Shown piece by piece: positions 53,189 through 55,773 of a stretch of 55,773 nucleotides of DNA (position 1 is the stretch's first letter; every line of letters begins with the position of its first letter). Under the pieces are notes generated by a model. It saw nothing but the letters and a program-made list of their open reading frames with translations, did not search any database and was not told the origin of the DNA. The DNA lies in NCBI GenBank assembly GCA_028285595.1, contig JANQOW010000050.1, positions 1-55,773 of the forward strand, written 5' to 3'. The stretch is from Hyphomicrobiales bacterium. GTDB lineage: Bacteria; Pseudomonadota; Alphaproteobacteria; Rhizobiales; CAJQND01. Both the position numbers and the translations under genes were made by a program.

Positions 53189-54430
53189 ATGAAGCTGAAC
53201 GAAGAAGAACAAGCCATGTTGGCTGGCGAGTTGGGCGAGCCCAAGCGCTGGGCGCTGGATCATATGCTGAAAGTGGGGGCCATGTTTGATGCGGCCGATC
53301 TGGTCCCCGTGTCGCAGGCCCACATGATGGCGGATCCGGAATCTCTGGGTGATGCGGGTGTAGGCTTCATGGAAGAGCTCGCCGCGCATCCGGCTGAAGA
53401 TAGGAGAGTGGCCGTGCCCATGATCACCGATCCTCGCGGCGTCGACCTGGAGCGCTATCGCCCGCTTGGGCAGACCGAGGAGATGGCCGATCTGGAGCGC
53501 CGCTTCATCGCCGCCTGCTCGGCCATGGCCATTTTGATGACCAATACCTGCATCAACTACCAGACCATCATGCCGCCGGTGCAGGGTGAGCATGTGGCGT
53601 TTGGGGACACAGGCGTGGTGATCTACTGCAACAGCGTGCTGGGCGCCTATTCCAACTTTGAAGGCGGGCCTTCCGCGCTCGCCGCGGGTCTCACCGGCCG
53701 CACGCCACGTTATGGGCTGCATCTGCCGGCCAACCGCCGCGCCACCAAGCGTTTCACAGTGCGCCATCAGCCTGGTGAACTCACCGACTGGGGGGTCTTG
53801 GGGGCGGTGATCGGCAAGCTCTCCGGGTCTTATTGGGAAGTGCCCGTGGTTGAGGGGCTGGAGCAGGTCCCCACCTCAGATGAGGTGAAGCACTTTGGTG
53901 CGGCCATGGCGAGCTATGGTTCGACCCCTTTGTTCCACTTGGTCGGCATCACGCCGGAGGCCCCATCGCTCGCTGCCGTGGGCGGCGAGGGTCTGGAGGC
54001 CATTGAGGTGAGCGAACAGGATCTTTCTGCGCTCCGCTCCAGTTTCGGCGCTAAGGGTGACAAGGTGGATGTGGTGGTCTTCGCTGCGCCCCAACTGTCG
54101 TTGGTGGAGATGCAACAGGTGGCCGATCTGTGCGCCGGCCGTAAGATTCACGCCGACACCGCGCTCATCGCCTGTACCTCACCCAGCATCTACTACGAGG
54201 CCCAGCGGCTGGGCCTGGTAGAGACCATAGAGACCGCCGGGGGCAGGGTGCTGGAGGGAACCTGCTTCTACAATCAGTATGCCCGCGAGATCGGAGAGGC
54301 TAATGGGTGGACGCGGCTTCTGAGCAATTCAGCCAAGATCGTCAATATCTTGGGCGGCTATGGCTATAAGCCGGCGCTGGCCAGCATGGAGCACTGTGTG
54401 GCCTCAGCCTGTGCAGGGGAGATTGTCTGA
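53189..54430 (+). CDS. Aconitase X catalytic (large) subunit
   Basis: The 413-residue protein is the DUF521/AcnX large domain, an Fe-S dehydratase related to aconitase. Cysteines likely to hold the cluster lie in NTCINYQT (C121), YCNSVLGAYSNFEGGPS (C147), and ACTSPSIYYEA; the last block CFYNQYAREIGE is also conserved. Known AcnX enzymes dehydrate cis-3-hydroxy-L-proline or mevalonate 5-phosphate. GGAGAG lies before the ATG at 53189. The stop overlaps the small-subunit start (TGATG), a fixed pairing for this enzyme. Confidence 0.9.
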   Translation: MKLNEEEQAMLAGELGEPKRWALDHMLKVGAMFDAADLVPVSQAHMMADPESLGDAGVGFMEELAAHPAEDRRVAVPMITDPRGVDLERYRPLGQTEEMADLERRFIAACSAMAILMTNTCINYQTIMPPVQGEHVAFGDTGVVIYCNSVLGAYSNFEGGPSALAAGLTGRTPRYGLHLPANRRATKRFTVRHQPGELTDWGVLGAVIGKLSGSYWEVPVVEGLEQVPTSDEVKHFGAAMASYGSTPLFHLVGITPEAPSLAAVGGEGLEAIEVSEQDLSALRSSFGAKGDKVDVVVFAAPQLSLVEMQQVADLCAGRKIHADTALIACTSPSIYYEAQRLGLVETIETAGGRVLEGTCFYNQYAREIGEANGWTRLLSNSAKIVNILGGYGYKPALASMEHCVASACAGEIV

Positions 54431-54837
54431 TGATCACTTTGAAATGCCATGCCGGGATCGGTGAGGTGGTTGAGGGCGAGGCTCTGGTGGCGGCGGATGA
54501 TTTCTCCGCGCGCTACGATCTGGACCGGATCAACGGTGTCTTCTCCCGGCCTCAGCATAAGCTCTTCGGGCAGTCCTATGTGGACAAGATCCTCGTGCTC
54601 AACACCTCCAAGGGCGGGGTTGCGTCAGCCTGGATGCTGCACGAGATGAAGTCCCGCAACCTTTCCCCTAAGGCAATCCTGTTCAACCGGGCCAACACCA
54701 TTCTTGCCCAGGGCGCGGCGTTGGCGAACCTGACCATGTGTGACCGGTTTGAGGACGGGGACATCACCTCGCTCATTACGACGGGAGAGCAGGTGCGCGT
54801 GGATCCGGCAAGCGGCTTGGTGACTGTGGAGCGGTAG
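54430..54837 (+). CDS. Aconitase X swivel (small) subunit
   Basis: The 135-residue protein is the DUF126/AcnX small domain, a swivelling beta/alpha domain that closes over the active site. The conserved block LNTSKGGVASAWMLHEM holds the substrate-binding serines. It overlaps the large subunit by one base and must form a heterodimer with it. No proline racemase, ornithine cyclodeaminase or mevalonate genes are adjacent in the window, so substrate remains open between hydroxyproline-type and others. Confidence 0.9.
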   Translation: MITLKCHAGIGEVVEGEALVAADDFSARYDLDRINGVFSRPQHKLFGQSYVDKILVLNTSKGGVASAWMLHEMKSRNLSPKAILFNRANTILAQGAALANLTMCDRFEDGDITSLITTGEQVRVDPASGLVTVER

Positions 54838-54855
54838 AAAGCAAGTCTAATCTCT

Positions 54856-54936
54856 CCGCGCCCTTGCGAACGCGAGGGCCCATAGCTCAGACCTTTCCCT
54901 TGGCTCAGAAGGTCCTCGCTTTCGCAAGGACGCGGG
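54856..54936. repeat. Fourth copy of the 81-bp palindromic element, inverted
   Basis: This block, aligned by hand to the reverse complement of the copy at 288-368, differs at about 12 of 81 positions and has exactly the same length. The terminal hairpins are kept although several arm bases differ (for example the inner stem GCG-AA-CGC replaces GC-GAAA-GC). It sits between the AcnX small-subunit stop and the malate dehydrogenase stop, again at gene 3' ends. Confidence 0.85.
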
Positions 54937-54942
54937 TGAGTT

Positions 54943-55773
54943 TTAGGCTCCGAGGCGCGCGGCGATGGAGTGAGCGGCGGCTTCGAGCTGTGCGCGCTCA
55001 CTCTCTTCCAGCGGCACGTCAACCACTTCCAGGAGCCCCGTCAGGCCTAGACGACAGGGAACGCCCAATACCACATCGTCAATGCCGTATTCGCCCTCCA
55101 GCATCACCGAAACCGGCACCAGACCCGCACGTGCGCCGCGCATATGGTCGATCATTTCCATAATGGCATGGGCCGGGGCGAGGGCGGCCGAACCTGTTTT
55201 GCGCAGGGCAACCACTTGCCCGCCGCCGGTGATGGCGTCTTTCACGCAAGCCTCAATGGCCTCGGCGCTCAGATAGTCCGCCAAAGGCCGGCCACGGATC
55301 TGCGCGCGTGAAACGATGGGGGCCATCTCATCGCCATGGCTCCCGAGCGTCATCGCGTCCACGTCAGCGGCCGGAACACCGGCGGCTGCGGCGAGGGCAT
55401 GGCGGAAACGGCTTGAATCCAGGGTTCCGGCCATGCCCAGCACCTGATTGCGCGGGAACTGGGTGGCGCGGAGCATCTCTACGGTCATCTCATCGAGCGG
55501 ATTGGTGACCACGATGACCACAGCATTTGGCGCGCTGGTGCGCACCGCTTCAGCCACTTGCTGAATGACCCGGCGGTTCACCTGCAACAGGTCCGCGCGC
55601 GACATGCCGGGCGTGCGCGGGCGGCCTGCGGTGACCACCACAACCTGGGCATCGGCCACGGCGGACAAGCTGGTGCCGCCGGTGATGTGGGCGATTGAGC
55701 CCGTGATGCCTGAAGCGTGACTGAGGTCGAGCGCGACGGAGGCCGCAAGCCCGGGCACCACGTCGATCAGAGC
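54943..55773 (-). CDS. mdh: Malate dehydrogenase (LDH/MDH superfamily), N-terminus missing
   Basis: 276 residues are visible; the gene continues beyond the right edge, where about 40 N-terminal residues with the NAD-binding GxGxxG loop must lie. Visible features are the mobile-loop GRPRTPGMSR (Arg for malate rather than Gln for lactate), VVTNPLD, and the catalytic histidine in GSHGDEMAPIVS. The enzyme reversibly oxidises malate to oxaloacetate in the TCA cycle. It converges on AcnX with an 81-bp palindromic repeat between. An LDH is less likely because of the substrate-loop arginine. Confidence 0.88.
   Translation of the reverse strand, partial: ALIDVVPGLAASVALDLSHASGITGSIAHITGGTSLSAVADAQVVVVTAGRPRTPGMSRADLLQVNRRVIQQVAEAVRTSAPNAVVIVVTNPLDEMTVEMLRATQFPRNQVLGMAGTLDSSRFRHALAAAAGVPAADVDAMTLGSHGDEMAPIVSRAQIRGRPLADYLSAEAIEACVKDAITGGGQVVALRKTGSAALAPAHAIMEMIDHMRGARAGLVPVSVMLEGEYGIDDVVLGVPCRLGLTGLLEVVDVPLEESERAQLEAAAHSIAARLGA

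Overview
The window is chromosomal DNA of a GC-rich Gram-negative bacterium, most likely a marine or aquatic alphaproteobacterium (Hyphomicrobiales/Parvibaculales-like). The evidence is gene content: a fumC-DUF4169-RHH cluster, AsmA, GntR-regulated TRAP genes, a Rap1a-domain protein, a DddP-like M24 enzyme, and GAAA-loop palindromic repeats of the kind common in this class. No rRNA, tRNA, CRISPR array or prophage was seen. The only mobile-element trace is the last 46 codons of an IS30-type transposase at the left edge.

Layout. 1-466: IS30 remnant and three copies of an 81-bp palindromic repeat (91-bp period). 467-6696: flavin monooxygenase, ClC channel, mandelonitrile-lyase-like cupin, hotdog thioesterase and a D-lactate-dehydrogenase-type flavoprotein. 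6783-12600: giant AsmA protein with a TolA-like tail, converging on fumC-DUF4169-RHH. 12714-18049: amidase, PanB-like protein lacking the family's metal site, membrane adenylate cyclase, Gmad2-LysM protein and sulfotransferase. 18151-22800: GntR regulator divergent from a PdxA2-like dehydrogenase plus a complete TRAP transporter (P, Q, M), a compact uptake-and-oxidation operon of unknown substrate. 22816-26394: chromate resistance (rhodanese-ChrB, ChrA), a small monooxygenase and an acyltransferase. 26646-30747: HxlR regulator with a clear palindromic site, a Rieske/helical fusion co-transcribed with a SufR-like Fe-S regulator, and an MDR oxidoreductase.

30754-40379: small coiled-coil protein, zinc metalloprotease, small Cys-containing secreted protein, double-receiver hybrid kinase, DddP-like M24 protein, Rap1a-domain protein, membrane-anchored coiled-coil protein, YtoQ and an orphan Tat-exported family 5 solute-binding protein, ending in a strong terminator. 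40454-51460: dimethylglycine-dehydrogenase-like protein, small HhH protein, fatty acid desaturase, YfcG-like GST followed closely by an RND efflux pair, and NadE. 51603-55773: CREST-type alkaline ceramidase overlapping a methyltransferase tail to tail, the two-subunit aconitase X, an inverted copy of the 81-bp repeat, and a malate dehydrogenase cut by the window end.

The common theme is small-molecule scavenging (osmolyte, hydroxy-acid, amino-acid-derived and lipid substrates) plus metal and drug resistance. The items most worth following up are the DddP-like enzyme with every recalled catalytic residue at matching spacing, the GntR-PdxA2-TRAP operon whose dehydrogenase has lost the phosphate-substrate motif, the SufR-like/Rieske pair, the metal-site-free PanB-like protein, the bacterial ceramidase and the 81-bp repeat family. 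Coding starts were chosen by ribosome binding site and codon use where the longest frame looked over-extended.
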